Source of the DNA: Chitinophaga barathri
GTDB lineage: Bacteria; Bacteroidota; Bacteroidia; Chitinophagales; Chitinophagaceae
NCBI RefSeq assembly: GCF_003807585.1
Contig: NZ_RMBX01000008.1
Coordinates: 124,001 to 188,000 of the forward strand
Length of the DNA stretch: 64,000 nucleotides
Direction: 5' to 3'
Shown here in pieces: positions 34,209 through 42,735 of this stretch (positions within the stretch are counted from its first letter, which is position 1; every line of letters starts with the position of its first letter). The position numbers and the translations under genes are program-made. Below the pieces are notes generated by a model. It saw only the letters and a list, made by a program, of their open reading frames with translations. It was not told where the DNA came from and did not search any database.

Positions 34209-34370
34209 GCGGGCATGTTGTTGGGTCCTGTTATGATGGTATATTCACCCAAACCCCACCTTATACGAAGCTTATAGGATAGATATACGAGAGATATAGG
34301 ATCGTTATAGGAGAAGAAATGGCAAAATAGTATCACAGGCGGGCAGATTCACTTATTCCCAAGCCTTCCA

Positions 34371-36554
34371 TCATTTCAGGTCGTCATTAAAAATCCTCTT
34401 CGAAGCCGGCTTTGTTTTCAATTTCCCAAAATTTACACTAAAGTTTGCCGCAATACTCCTGTTAGGTGTCAGTACACGGGTGTATTCATAAAATTGCACA
34501 CTATTCCGCTCACTGATCATCCTCGTCCCTTTTCTGAATGGCTCGGTTAAAATGATGCCAATGCTGGCGGCATCGTTCAGGATATTTTTCCTGATCGCGG
34601 TGTTGAACAGGGTAAACCCGTTACCATAACCCTGTATGGTCCTCTGCGGCGTTCTGGCTGTGAAAAACCCTTCAAGGGAAATACCTTTCTTTAAACGCAA
34701 GGTTGCGTTAACATTCCCGGATAATACCGTACTGCCTGCCGACCGGCTTGAAAAGTAATATTTATCCGATGGGCTGCGCGTATCATTTGTATTGATATTC
34801 AGGTTCCCCCGTAAGCTCAGGTTTTCCCCGACTTTGACCGAAGACGTTAAGTTGACGCCCCAGGACCTGCTGGTCCCGATATTATCATAGGTGGTGACAG
34901 ATATCGCAGCTTGTGTATTACCCATCGTTGTATCCGGCGATATGGTGGTATACCTGTCGATTACCTTTTTGGTGACGCGGTAAAAAAAGGTAATTCCATA
35001 GAAGTTATCCCCCTGGTTCAATGAATAACCCAGTTCGGGCGAATGGACTATTTCAGGCTGGAGGTATGGATTTCCCTGTGTACGGTTATAAGAATCGCTG
35101 GCGCTGATGAAGGGGTTGAGATATCCTGTTCCGGGGCGATGCAATCTTTTGCTATAACTGAGCTTTATCTGTTGTTTACCCGATCCCATGTTTTTTGCAA
35201 TTGCCAGAGCCGGTAATAAATTTATGTAATGGGTGTTAACTGAAGGCGTCTGATGCAATTGGCCGGATAACGTGTTGAGGGTGGTCAATTCCGCCCTGGC
35301 CCCCGCTCTTACGGTGATTGTTTTCGATAAGCTGACCAAATATTGCCAATAACCCGCAACAACATTCTGCCTGAATTCAAAAAGATTGGTCCTGCCAGGG
35401 TTCAATAACAGATCCTGTACCAGCGGATCGTAATTATACACCTTAAAGTCATTGACAAAATCACGGATGATGGCTTTTACTCCACTCTCCATCTTTCCTT
35501 TACCCAGGGTGGATGAGAAATCGCCCTGGAAGGTTATTTCAGTGTTCCGGTTTTTCTTATATGCCTTTTCGGAAAAGAAATGGTCCGGATGATTGAACTG
35601 AAGACTTGAAAGATACTCCGGGTTGCCGTTGTTTTTATTGACCAGGAAGGAAAAAGAAAGCATTTTATCTTCTGCTCTGAAACGGCGGGTGTAATCGAGG
35701 TAATAGTCCGTTCCTGTGCCATTCCCCGGGGCTTCCATACTCCCCGTAAAGTGCTGCCGGGCCATATTATTCCCCGTGACCGATCCGGTCATTTCTCCGC
35801 GTTGAAGATCACGGGACCCATTCATCCCCACAGATACCCGCAGCTGGTTATATTTATTCCAGTTAAAATCAATTCCGGCCATGGCTCCGGCACCCCGGCG
35901 GCGGTCGTACACGATGGATTCCTGTCTGTTCGTTGTCTGATACACGAAGTCTTCCCGCTCATAACTTCCCGGGCGTTTGCGCATAAAGCTAAAATTGCCG
36001 TTCAGATTTGTATAGAACAGGAAATTATTTTTCTTAACCGCAAGATTTATACTGCCATTATTCCTCAGGTTGCTGACACCGAAATTCATATTGCCATTCA
36101 TTCCCTGCCGGAAACTCTTTTTTGTAATAATATTGATGATCCCCGCGCTTCCCTCGCCATCATACCTGGCTGAAGGATTCGTAATAATCTCAATACGGCT
36201 TATTTCAGCCGCCGGGATGCTTTTCAGCGCATCCGCAGTATTGCGAAGGAAAAGTGAAGACTGTTTTCCATTCAGTAGTATCCTGGGATTGGCATTCCCC
36301 CTCACCGAAACATTTCCTTCAGCATCCACGGTTATCATTGGCGCCTTCCGGAGCACGTCCGATGCATCTCCTGCGGAAGAAGTGATATCATTTTCCGCAT
36401 AGTAGATCAATTTGTCTATGTCGCTCCTGATAACTTCTTTTTTTGCAGTAACTATTATTTCTTTTAATGACCGGGAAGCGGGTTTGGAGGTGTCCTGCGC
36501 ATGGGCATGACAATAACATATCACTACCAGAAGGCAGCAAATAAACGTTTTCAT
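34371..36554 (-). CDS. TonB-dependent receptor/outer-membrane beta-barrel protein (PF14905 type)
   Basis: A 727-residue outer-membrane receptor. A signal peptide ends near CHAHAQ (residue 20). A plug domain follows (about 30-150: LKEIIVTAKKEVI, DVLRKAPMITVDAEGNVSVRGNANPRILLNGKQ, IPAAEISRIEIITNPSARYDGEGSAGIINIITKK), then a barrel of the 'outer membrane protein beta-barrel family' type. It lacks the N-terminal CarboxypepD_reg-like domain that many relatives carry. It is downstream of the DUF6249 gene by 48 bp, so both would be expressed from the promoter facing the sigma-factor operon. The substrate is unknown. Confidence 0.9.
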   Translation of the reverse strand: MKTFICCLLVVICYCHAHAQDTSKPASRSLKEIIVTAKKEVIRSDIDKLIYYAENDITSSAGDASDVLRKAPMITVDAEGNVSVRGNANPRILLNGKQSSLFLRNTADALKSIPAAEISRIEIITNPSARYDGEGSAGIINIITKKSFRQGMNGNMNFGVSNLRNNGSINLAVKKNNFLFYTNLNGNFSFMRKRPGSYEREDFVYQTTNRQESIVYDRRRGAGAMAGIDFNWNKYNQLRVSVGMNGSRDLQRGEMTGSVTGNNMARQHFTGSMEAPGNGTGTDYYLDYTRRFRAEDKMLSFSFLVNKNNGNPEYLSSLQFNHPDHFFSEKAYKKNRNTEITFQGDFSSTLGKGKMESGVKAIIRDFVNDFKVYNYDPLVQDLLLNPGRTNLFEFRQNVVAGYWQYLVSLSKTITVRAGARAELTTLNTLSGQLHQTPSVNTHYINLLPALAIAKNMGSGKQQIKLSYSKRLHRPGTGYLNPFISASDSYNRTQGNPYLQPEIVHSPELGYSLNQGDNFYGITFFYRVTKKVIDRYTTISPDTTMGNTQAAISVTTYDNIGTSRSWGVNLTSSVKVGENLSLRGNLNINTNDTRSPSDKYYFSSRSAGSTVLSGNVNATLRLKKGISLEGFFTARTPQRTIQGYGNGFTLFNTAIRKNILNDAASIGIILTEPFRKGTRMISERNSVQFYEYTRVLTPNRSIAANFSVNFGKLKTKPASKRIFNDDLK

Positions 36555-36602
36555 GACCTTATTTTTAAGGAAGGGTGATTAAACAGAAGCTATGGTGACT
36601 GT

Positions 36603-36941
36603 TCAGTTCTTTTTATCCTGGGACAGATAATAACAGACGAAGAGGGATAAACCGGTATAGATCAGGGTGGATAATAAAATAAATTCCTTGGTCTCGCCGG
36701 GCATTTTAAAAACGGCCGCCAGCAGGATGCCCGTGATAATTCCAAGCGCCGCCCCCAAAAAGAGAATTCCGCCGTATAAAAATAGTTTCCGGCCAAACTT
36801 AGTGGAATAGATATTTACCAGCGAAGGGTCCAATCCTTTTTCGATCATCGCGCGGCGTTCCTTTGACCGGTAGTATTGCCTGAGGGATAACAATACTCCC
36901 GCGGCGATAATGACAGCTGAGATAATTATTGAAAGTTCCAT
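36603..36941 (-). CDS. DUF6249-type small membrane protein
   Basis: A 112-residue inner-membrane protein with three hydrophobic helices (about 3-20, 54-77, 86-105). Between the first two lies the segment KERRAMIEKGLDPSLVN, the hallmark of the DUF6249 group. No function is known, but such genes are regularly found next to ECF-like sigma factors in Bacteroidota. It is the first gene of a minus-strand operon with the TonB receptor, divergent from the sigma-factor gene, and shares a mirrored promoter region with it. A sensing or signalling role is inference. Confidence 0.78.
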   Translation of the reverse strand: MELSIIISAVIIAAGVLLSLRQYYRSKERRAMIEKGLDPSLVNIYSTKFGRKLFLYGGILFLGAALGIITGILLAAVFKMPGETKEFILLSTLIYTGLSLFVCYYLSQDKKN

Positions 36942-36971
36942 AAAAAGGTAAAATTAAATTGTTCGTTTCCA

Positions 36972-37056
36972 TATTTGACAGGAACTTTAAGCAGACGGTT
37001 ACATTTGGCAAACACCCGGTGAAATGTAACCAACAGGCTGCTTCATCTGTCAAATA
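36972..37056. promoter_or_regulatory. Mirrored divergent promoter/operator between sigma factor and DUF6249 operons
   Basis: TATTTGACAG (36972-36981) and GGTTACATTT (36997-37006) are repeated in exact reverse complement at 37047-37056 and 37022-37031. Both pairs share one centre at 37014, and both modules have a 15-nt spacer. The spacers themselves are not complementary, so this is two opposed copies of a two-box promoter rather than one RNA hairpin. On the plus strand the boxes also read TTG-N22-TACATTTG, which fits the Bacteroidota primary promoter. Predicted start sites for both operons fall close to the centre, so polymerases would exclude each other. Confidence 0.75.
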
Positions 37057-37060
37057 ACAA

Positions 37061-37636
37061 ATGGACCAAAGGACTGACGAAGAAATAATCAGTTTTGTAC
37101 TGAATGGACATGTCCAGGACTTTCGGCATATTGTCAGGAGGCATCAGCTCATGGCCTATAGAACAGCCTACTCTGTGACGCGTAATCATGAAGATGCCCA
37201 GGAAGTTGCACAGGATGCGTTCATGAAAGCGTTTTCTTCGCTTCATACTTTCCAGGGCAGGTCCAGGTTCTCCACCTGGCTTTTCCGGATTGTGTATCAT
37301 AAGGCATTAAATCACCTGGAAGGATCAAAATCCTATAAAAAGCACGTCGGCCTGGATGATACTACCGGCATGGACCAATATTTCACGGGCGATAGTTTTC
37401 AAACACTCGTTGGCAAAGACCAGGCGAGGTATATCGGGAAGGCGCTGGACCTGTTAAGTGCCGGGGACAGGGTAGCATTGAGCCTGTATTACCTGGACGG
37501 GCAATCCCAGCAGGAGATCTCCACGATCACCGGCTGGAGCCCCGCTTCGACCAAACTGCGGATCCATCGCGCCAGGGCCAGGCTGAACCAGGCATTACAC
37601 AAAATATTGGACACCGAAAAAGACAACTTATTATGA
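37061..37636 (+). CDS. ECF-type RNA polymerase sigma factor
   Basis: A 191-residue sigma-70-family factor of the short (group 4) type with only regions 2 and 4. Region 2 is at about 20-90 (RRHQLMAYRTAYSVTRNHEDAQEVAQDAFMKAF, STWLFRIVYHKALNHL); region 4 is at about 130-180 (LSAGDRVALSLYYLDGQSQQEISTITGWSPASTKLRIHRARARL). Its stop overlaps the start of the next gene by 4 bp (ATGA), implying translational coupling with a small membrane protein that may be its anti-sigma factor. The promoter region is shared with the divergent DUF6249/TonB receptor operon. Confidence 0.95.
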   Translation: MDQRTDEEIISFVLNGHVQDFRHIVRRHQLMAYRTAYSVTRNHEDAQEVAQDAFMKAFSSLHTFQGRSRFSTWLFRIVYHKALNHLEGSKSYKKHVGLDDTTGMDQYFTGDSFQTLVGKDQARYIGKALDLLSAGDRVALSLYYLDGQSQQEISTITGWSPASTKLRIHRARARLNQALHKILDTEKDNLL

Positions 37637-38019
37637 ACGCGGAAAACACTGATTTTGACAGGGCCCTGATTTCTTCACTGGAGGGAAAAAAGCCTGCCCC
37701 CGGTCTAGATGAAACCATCATGGCCCGGATACTTCTTGCCAGTGAGCAGGAAAGGAAAAGAAAAAAGACGGAGAAAACAGTCATGCTTATTTATTCAGGG
37801 CTTACGATCGTCACCCTTTCGCTCCTTTTTTTTGTGAAAAGGGGGTTAAGCATTTTACCGGACCTCCACTTCCCGGAGCTGAGACAGTCCTTATCCGGCA
37901 GCCCGGACCTGGCGCTTTATTATAAAACGGCTGTTGTGATCTGTATTATCTCCCTGATCTGTTTTGGAAGCTACTTTGCCAGATCCAAGTCCCTTATTAC
38001 CAGGCGAACGATGGATTAA
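37633..38019 (+). CDS. Small two-helix membrane protein, putative anti-sigma factor
   Basis: A 128-residue protein with a cytoplasmic N-terminus (about 45 residues, FDRALISSLEGKKPAPGLDETIMARILL) and two membrane helices (about 49-67 and 99-115). No zinc-binding anti-sigma motif or FecR domain is present, so assignment rests on context: its ATG overlaps the sigma-factor stop by 4 bp. The N-terminal helix region facing the cytoplasm could hold the sigma factor. No significant family was recognised. Confidence 0.65.
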   Translation: MNAENTDFDRALISSLEGKKPAPGLDETIMARILLASEQERKRKKTEKTVMLIYSGLTIVTLSLLFFVKRGLSILPDLHFPELRQSLSGSPDLALYYKTAVVICIISLICFGSYFARSKSLITRRTMD

Positions 38020-38124
38020 CACCTATCAAATTTATACACAACATCTATCCGTCCAGGGTCGTTTTTTAACAATCCCTTATATCCTTCCACCCGTTTTTAA
38101 CATTTTTTTACCCCTATATCCCGC

Positions 38125-38132
38125 TAAATTTG
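38125..38132 (+). promoter_or_regulatory. -7 promoter box of PDZ-protein gene (TAAATTTG)
   Basis: Exact TAnnTTTG match, 18 nt upstream of the ATG at 38151. It separates this gene from the sigma-factor operon, which ends at 38019. Confidence 0.55.
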
Positions 38133-38150
38133 CCAAAACCAATTACTCCT

Positions 38151-39134
38151 ATGCGCAAAATATTATACACTTTCAGCTTTGGCCTCATCGCTATGGCAAC
38201 ACTGGTTCTCCCGGCATCCGCCCAGGAAAAACGTTCCGGTAAACTGGGAGAGTATGATGAGATCGTCATCAAACGGAAAGGCGGCTCCAAAGACGCCAAA
38301 GTGACCGTGGAGATCAAAGACGGCGAAGTATTGATCGACGGGAAAAAGATCGACGATTATAAAGACGGCAGCATCACCGTACAGCGCCGCGTGATCACCC
38401 CGCGGAACGGCAACATGGCCGGCAATGGCGGTATCCAGTTTTTTGAGGATGAAGACAGCGATCTCCGCATCACTCCCGGCACGGCAGTACTGGGCGTGAT
38501 CACTGAAAAGAAAGTGGCGGAAGGCGCCACCGTGGCTTCCGTAGCGGAAGGCAGCGCGGCGGACAAAGCCGGCCTGAAAGAAGGAGACGTGATCACCAAA
38601 GTGAACGATCATAAAATAACAGAACCGCAAGACCTTTTTGAAACCATCGGCGCACTGAAGCCGGGGGACAAAGTAACGGTCACCTACCTGCGCAATAAAA
38701 AAGAACAGAAGGCGGATGCCACACTGGGCAAAAGGACCTCCGTGTCCCCACGCAGTTTTGGCCTGAGCCCTGAAGGCGACGATATGAATCCGTTCCGCTT
38801 CAGGATGCCCCAGGCGCCGGACAGCCGCCCACTGGACAGGTTTTTCCCTGAACGGGCGCCCTCACTGGGCCTCACCGTGCAGGATACGGAAGACGGCAAA
38901 GGCGCTAAAGTAACGGGCGTGAAAGAAGGCTCCGCGGCTGAAAAAGCCGGTTTTAAAACGGATGACCTGATCACGGAAATTGCCGGCGAACCCGTGAAAA
39001 GTGCGCGCGATGTGGCGGAAGCCTATCGCGGTCACAAAGACGAAGCCAGCATTACCGCCAAAGGTACCCGCAATGGCACGGCGCAGACCTACACCATCAA
39101 GGTGCCGAAAAACCTGCGCACAGAAAATTTGTAA
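38151..39134 (+). CDS. Secreted double-PDZ protein without protease domain
   Basis: A 327-residue protein with a signal peptide (ending PASAQ, about residue 25). Residues about 110-195 are one PDZ domain (PGTAVLGVITEK, GSAADKAGLKEGDVITKVNDHKI) and about 240-320 a second one (APSLGLTVQD, GSAAEKAGFKTDDLITEIAGEPV). Both resemble the PDZ domains of HtrA/DegP, but there is no trypsin-like protease domain, so it is a periplasmic peptide- or protein-binding protein. ATG 38151 gives the signal peptide; the longer frame starts at a TTG inside the promoter box. A terminator follows. Confidence 0.88.
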   Translation: MRKILYTFSFGLIAMATLVLPASAQEKRSGKLGEYDEIVIKRKGGSKDAKVTVEIKDGEVLIDGKKIDDYKDGSITVQRRVITPRNGNMAGNGGIQFFEDEDSDLRITPGTAVLGVITEKKVAEGATVASVAEGSAADKAGLKEGDVITKVNDHKITEPQDLFETIGALKPGDKVTVTYLRNKKEQKADATLGKRTSVSPRSFGLSPEGDDMNPFRFRMPQAPDSRPLDRFFPERAPSLGLTVQDTEDGKGAKVTGVKEGSAAEKAGFKTDDLITEIAGEPVKSARDVAEAYRGHKDEASITAKGTRNGTAQTYTIKVPKNLRTENL

Positions 39135-39174
39135 AAAGTAAGGCGATTATAGTTTAAGTGTAAGCAAAGAGAGG

Positions 39175-39200
39175 CGGTCCGGTTTATCCGGGCCGTTTTT
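39175..39200 (+). terminator. Terminator of PDZ-protein gene
   Basis: Stem CGGTCCGG/CCGGGCCG (one G-T pair) with a 5-nt loop, followed by TTTTTG. Confidence 0.75.
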
Positions 39201-39239
39201 GTTTAGGGAGATTATGTTAACTTGTACATAAAAACGACG

Positions 39240-39605
39240 ATGAAAATAAATTCTTTAAGGCCCTTATTAAGGACCCTTGACATGGACGGAACAATCGCGT
39301 TTTATACCGGCATATTGGGCTTTACACTGGCTGCTAAAAATGACGATTGGGGCTGGGCATCCCTGTATAAGGACGAGGTATCTATCATGCTGGGAAAACC
39401 CAATGAACATTGGCCTTTCGATAAACCGTCCTTCACCGGCAGCTTTTATTTTAACGTCGACAATGTGGATGAACTCTGGGAACAGGTAAAAGACAAAACG
39501 ACCGTCTGTTATCACATCGAAAATTTTGAATGGCAGATGCGCGAGTTCGGCATCTACGACAACAACGGGTACCTGTTGCAGTTTGGACAGGACATCACAC
39601 CTTAA
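39240..39605 (+). CDS. VOC-superfamily (glyoxalase/bleomycin-resistance fold) protein
   Basis: A 121-residue single-domain protein of the vicinal oxygen chelate fold: LRPLLRTLDMDGTIAFYTGILGFTLAAKNDDWGWASLYKDEVSIML in the first half and GSFYFNVDNVDELWEQVKD, REFGIYDNNGYLLQFGQ in the second. Such proteins bind metals or small molecules, and a few act as dioxygenases or resistance proteins; nothing here identifies the ligand. ATG 39240 is preferred to an in-frame TTG six codons earlier. It converges on the aldehyde dehydrogenase gene with a 5-bp gap. Confidence 0.88.
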   Translation: MKINSLRPLLRTLDMDGTIAFYTGILGFTLAAKNDDWGWASLYKDEVSIMLGKPNEHWPFDKPSFTGSFYFNVDNVDELWEQVKDKTTVCYHIENFEWQMREFGIYDNNGYLLQFGQDITP

Positions 39606-39610
39606 GTCCC

Positions 39611-40984
39611 TTATTTCTGTATCATTTTCAGCAGCTTCAGCTTGTTCCCGAACGGCGCGTATTTCATTGGCACATCCAGCCAGGTGCCGGTTTTCAGTAC
39701 TCCTTTTTCGTGGGTGAATTCATAGAAGCTGTTCCGCCCGTGATAACGCCCCATGCCACTGTAGCCGATGCCTCCGAAAGGCAGTTCCGCATTGGCAAAA
39801 TGCACCAGCGTATTATTGATACAACCGCCTCCGAAAGCTACTTTTTCGATAAAGGCCTGCTCCGTTTTCCGGCTTTTGGAAAAGATGTAAAGCGCCAGCG
39901 GGTAAGGATTCTCAGCGATCATCCGAATGGCGTCCTCCGTGCTTTTGTAGGGGATCACGGGCAGCACCGGGCCGAAGATCTCTTCTTTCATCACGGGGGC
40001 ATCAAAAGATACATCCGTAAGGAGCGTGGGGGCAATGAATTTGTCCGCGCGGCTGGTTTCCCCGCCGGTGTATACGGAGCCCTGTGACAGGTAAGACGCC
40101 ACCTGGTCGAAACGTTTTTCGTTGATCAGCCGCGGGTAATCGGGGCTGTCCGCCACGTTTTCACCGAAAAACTGGTGAATGGCGGCTTTCATATGTTCCA
40201 GCAAAGGATTCATTATTTTCTGATGCGCCAGCACATAATCCGGTGATATACAGGTCTGCCCGGCGTTCCAGCATTTGCCCCAGATGATGCGCCTGGCGGC
40301 GGTCTTCAGGTCCGCTTTTTCGTCCACGATACAGGGGCTTTTGCCGCCCAGCTCCAGCGTTACCGGGCTGAGGTGCGGCGCGGCCATTTCCAGTATCTTT
40401 TTCCCTACGGGAATGCTACCGGTGAAAAAGACATGATCAAAGCGGTGTTTCATCAGCTCGGGGATCACAAGGTGGCCCTCTCCCGTTACCACAGCTACGA
40501 ACTGCGGTTCAAACACGTCCGCGATCACCCGCTGTATCACCGCTTCCGTGGCCGGGGCCAGCTCGGAGGGTTTCAGAATGGCGGTGTTTCCTGCGGCGAT
40601 GGCGCCTATTAACGGGTTGATCAGCAGCTGGAAGGGATAATTCCAGGGGCCTATCAGCAGGGTAAGGCCTTTCGGTTCCCGGTAAATAACGCTGCCGGAA
40701 GGGTAATGCATCAGCGGCGAACTGACCGGCTTGGGCCGCATCCACTGCCGGAGGTTGGTGAGCGTATGGTCTATTTCCTCGTAAAGCAGGCCGATTTCGC
40801 TGCCGTAGGCTTCCACGGGAGATTTCCGCATATCTGTATGCAAAGCGGCCAGGATGGCGTCCTCGTGCCGTTTGATGGCCTTCCTGAGTTCTTTGAGCTT
40901 CGTTTTCCTGAATGCAAAAGGGCGGGTGGCTCCCGAGGCGAAGTAGCTGCGCTGGGCCTGGTAAATATCGTGGATTGTCGTCAT
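39611..40984 (-). CDS. Aldehyde dehydrogenase (class 3-like)
   Basis: A 457-residue NAD(P)-dependent enzyme that oxidises aldehydes to carboxylic acids. The catalytic Cys245 is in NAGQTCISPDY and the general base E211 in LELGGKSPC; the substrate-activating Asn lies in GPWNYPF and the cofactor region in FFTGSIPVGKKI. Length and the short N-terminus, plus a hydrophobic C-terminal part, fit the class 3/ fatty-aldehyde group. The gene stands alone, divergent from gatB with a 92-bp gap. The natural substrate is unknown. Confidence 0.93.
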   Translation of the reverse strand: MTTIHDIYQAQRSYFASGATRPFAFRKTKLKELRKAIKRHEDAILAALHTDMRKSPVEAYGSEIGLLYEEIDHTLTNLRQWMRPKPVSSPLMHYPSGSVIYREPKGLTLLIGPWNYPFQLLINPLIGAIAAGNTAILKPSELAPATEAVIQRVIADVFEPQFVAVVTGEGHLVIPELMKHRFDHVFFTGSIPVGKKILEMAAPHLSPVTLELGGKSPCIVDEKADLKTAARRIIWGKCWNAGQTCISPDYVLAHQKIMNPLLEHMKAAIHQFFGENVADSPDYPRLINEKRFDQVASYLSQGSVYTGGETSRADKFIAPTLLTDVSFDAPVMKEEIFGPVLPVIPYKSTEDAIRMIAENPYPLALYIFSKSRKTEQAFIEKVAFGGGCINNTLVHFANAELPFGGIGYSGMGRYHGRNSFYEFTHEKGVLKTGTWLDVPMKYAPFGNKLKLLKMIQK

Positions 40985-41042
40985 TAGGGTATTTCTTACC
41001 TGTACAATTTCGTGAAAATTCCCTGCTTTTTTGCAGTTTGAA

Positions 41043-41050
41043 TATCTTTG
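41043..41050 (+). promoter_or_regulatory. -7 promoter box of gatB (TATCTTTG)
   Basis: Exact TAnnTTTG match, 26 nt upstream of the gatB ATG, in the gap to the divergent aldehyde dehydrogenase gene. Confidence 0.55.
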
Positions 41051-41076
41051 TGCGAATCAGCAGGAAGAAAATCAAT

Positions 41077-42534
41077 ATGAGCGCGAGCATCGATTATAAC
41101 AAGTATGAAGCGGTAATAGGCCTCGAAGTGCATGCCCAGCTGCAAACCGAAAGCAAACTGTTCAGCAGTGACAGTGCGTCTTTTGGCGGTTTGCCGAACA
41201 CCCATATCAGCCCGGTTACTCTCGGGCACCCCGGCACCCTGCCCTTCCTGAACGGGAAAGCGGTGGAGCTGGCCATCAAATTGGGTTTTGCCTGCCATTG
41301 CGAGATCGAGAAAGAGAATTTTTTCGCCCGTAAGAACTATTTCTACCCTGATCTCCCGAAAGGGTACCAGATCAGCCAGCATACGGCGCCTATCTGCATC
41401 GGCGGATATGTGCCCATTTTTGTTGACGGCCAGGGCCGGAACGTACAGCTGAACCGCATTCACCTCGAGGAAGATGCCGGCAAAAGCATGCACGACCAGG
41501 ACCCGGACAATACCATGGTGGATTACAACCGCGCGGGCGTGCCCCTCGTGGAGATCGTAAGCGAGCCGGACCTCCGGAATGCGGACGAGGCCTATGCCTA
41601 CCTCACGGAGCTGCGCCGCCTCGTGCGCTGGCTGGACGTCTGCGACGGTAATATGGAAGAAGGCTCCATGCGCTGCGACGCAAACATTTCCATCCGCCTC
41701 AAAGGGGAAACCCACCTGGGCACCAAAGTGGAAGTGAAAAACATGAACTCCATCCGCAACGTCAAACGCGCGATCGAAAACGAGATCAAACGGCAGATAG
41801 AGCTCACCGAAGAAGGCGGGCATATCGTACAGGAAACGCGCAGTTTCGACGCGTCCAACGGCAGCTCTTTCCCCCTCCGCTCCAAGGAAGAAGCAAACGA
41901 CTACCGTTACTTCCCCGAGCCGGACCTTGCGCCCTTCCACCTCACTGCCGATTACCTTGAGAACATCAGGGCCACCCTGCCCGAGCTTCCCGAAGAAAAA
42001 GTAACCCGGTATATCGGCCAGATGGGCCTTCGTGAATACGATGCCCGCGTGATTGCGGACGACAAACCCACAGCGGATTATTTCGAAGCTCTTGCAGCCG
42101 CTACCCCGCACCTGCAGGCAGCCGCCAACTGGATGCTGGGGCCCGTAAAATCATGGCTGAATGAAAACAATGCCGACATCAGCGCCTTCCCCGTGAAACC
42201 CGCCGCCCTTGCGGAACTGATAGCCATTATTGCAGACGGGAAGATCAATTTTTCCATTGCTTCCAGCCGCATCCTGCCGGTGATGATCACCGAACCGGGC
42301 AAAAACCCGCTGGCCATCGCCACCGCGCTGAACCTCATCCAGGACACGGACGAGGGCAGCATTTTGCCGGTGATAGACGAAGTGCTGGCCAAATACCCGG
42401 CGAAAGTAGCCGAGTTCAGGTCCGGTAAAAAAGGTCTGATCGGGCTGTTTGTAGGCGAAGTGATGAAACTCAGTGGCGGAAAAGCCGACCCGAAACTTAC
42501 TAACGAGTTATTAATGAAGCGTTTAAACGGTTGA
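41077..42534 (+). CDS. gatB: Asp-tRNA(Asn)/Glu-tRNA(Gln) amidotransferase subunit B
   Basis: The tRNA-binding and kinase subunit of GatCAB, which converts Glu-tRNA(Gln) or Asp-tRNA(Asn) to the amidated form. The 485-residue protein starts YNKYEAVIGLEVHAQLQTESKLFSS, has the conserved DLPKGYQISQ segment and EGSMRCDANIS, and ends with a helical and YqeY-like tail (GLIGLFVGEVMKLSGGKADPKLTNELL). ATG 41077 fits both the family start and the promoter box; the open frame further upstream overlaps the divergent gene. gatA and gatC are not adjacent. Confidence 0.97.
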   Translation: MSASIDYNKYEAVIGLEVHAQLQTESKLFSSDSASFGGLPNTHISPVTLGHPGTLPFLNGKAVELAIKLGFACHCEIEKENFFARKNYFYPDLPKGYQISQHTAPICIGGYVPIFVDGQGRNVQLNRIHLEEDAGKSMHDQDPDNTMVDYNRAGVPLVEIVSEPDLRNADEAYAYLTELRRLVRWLDVCDGNMEEGSMRCDANISIRLKGETHLGTKVEVKNMNSIRNVKRAIENEIKRQIELTEEGGHIVQETRSFDASNGSSFPLRSKEEANDYRYFPEPDLAPFHLTADYLENIRATLPELPEEKVTRYIGQMGLREYDARVIADDKPTADYFEALAAATPHLQAAANWMLGPVKSWLNENNADISAFPVKPAALAELIAIIADGKINFSIASSRILPVMITEPGKNPLAIATALNLIQDTDEGSILPVIDEVLAKYPAKVAEFRSGKKGLIGLFVGEVMKLSGGKADPKLTNELLMKRLNG

Positions 42535-42698
42535 TAAGCCGTTCATCCCAAATGTCGGGAATAACCCTTTATCACTGCCGGCCGGTTGCCGTGGCTTGTT
42601 ATATGTTACATCCCGTTTTGGCGGGGGAACGCACTAACATGCCGTGACCGGCTACATAATTTAACAAAACCGGGAATAAGCTTCCGGTTAATTAACCC

Positions 42699-42706
42699 TA
42701 TTTTTG
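42699..42706 (+). promoter_or_regulatory. -7 promoter box of TlpA-like lipoprotein gene (TATTTTTG)
   Basis: Exact TAnnTTTG match, 29 nt upstream of ATG 42736. It argues against the in-frame ATG at 42709, which would lie only 2 nt from the box. The 201-bp gap after gatB holds no other gene. Confidence 0.55.
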
Positions 42707-42735
42707 AAATGATTATCAGAACTAAAGAAAAGCCC

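Noticed and set aside
34142..34336. 64-codon minus-strand ORF in the alaS/TonB-receptor gap
   Set aside because: Made largely of the AAAGGTTA and TATAGGAT repeats read as protein (LCLT... repeats); no start signal and no homology seen.
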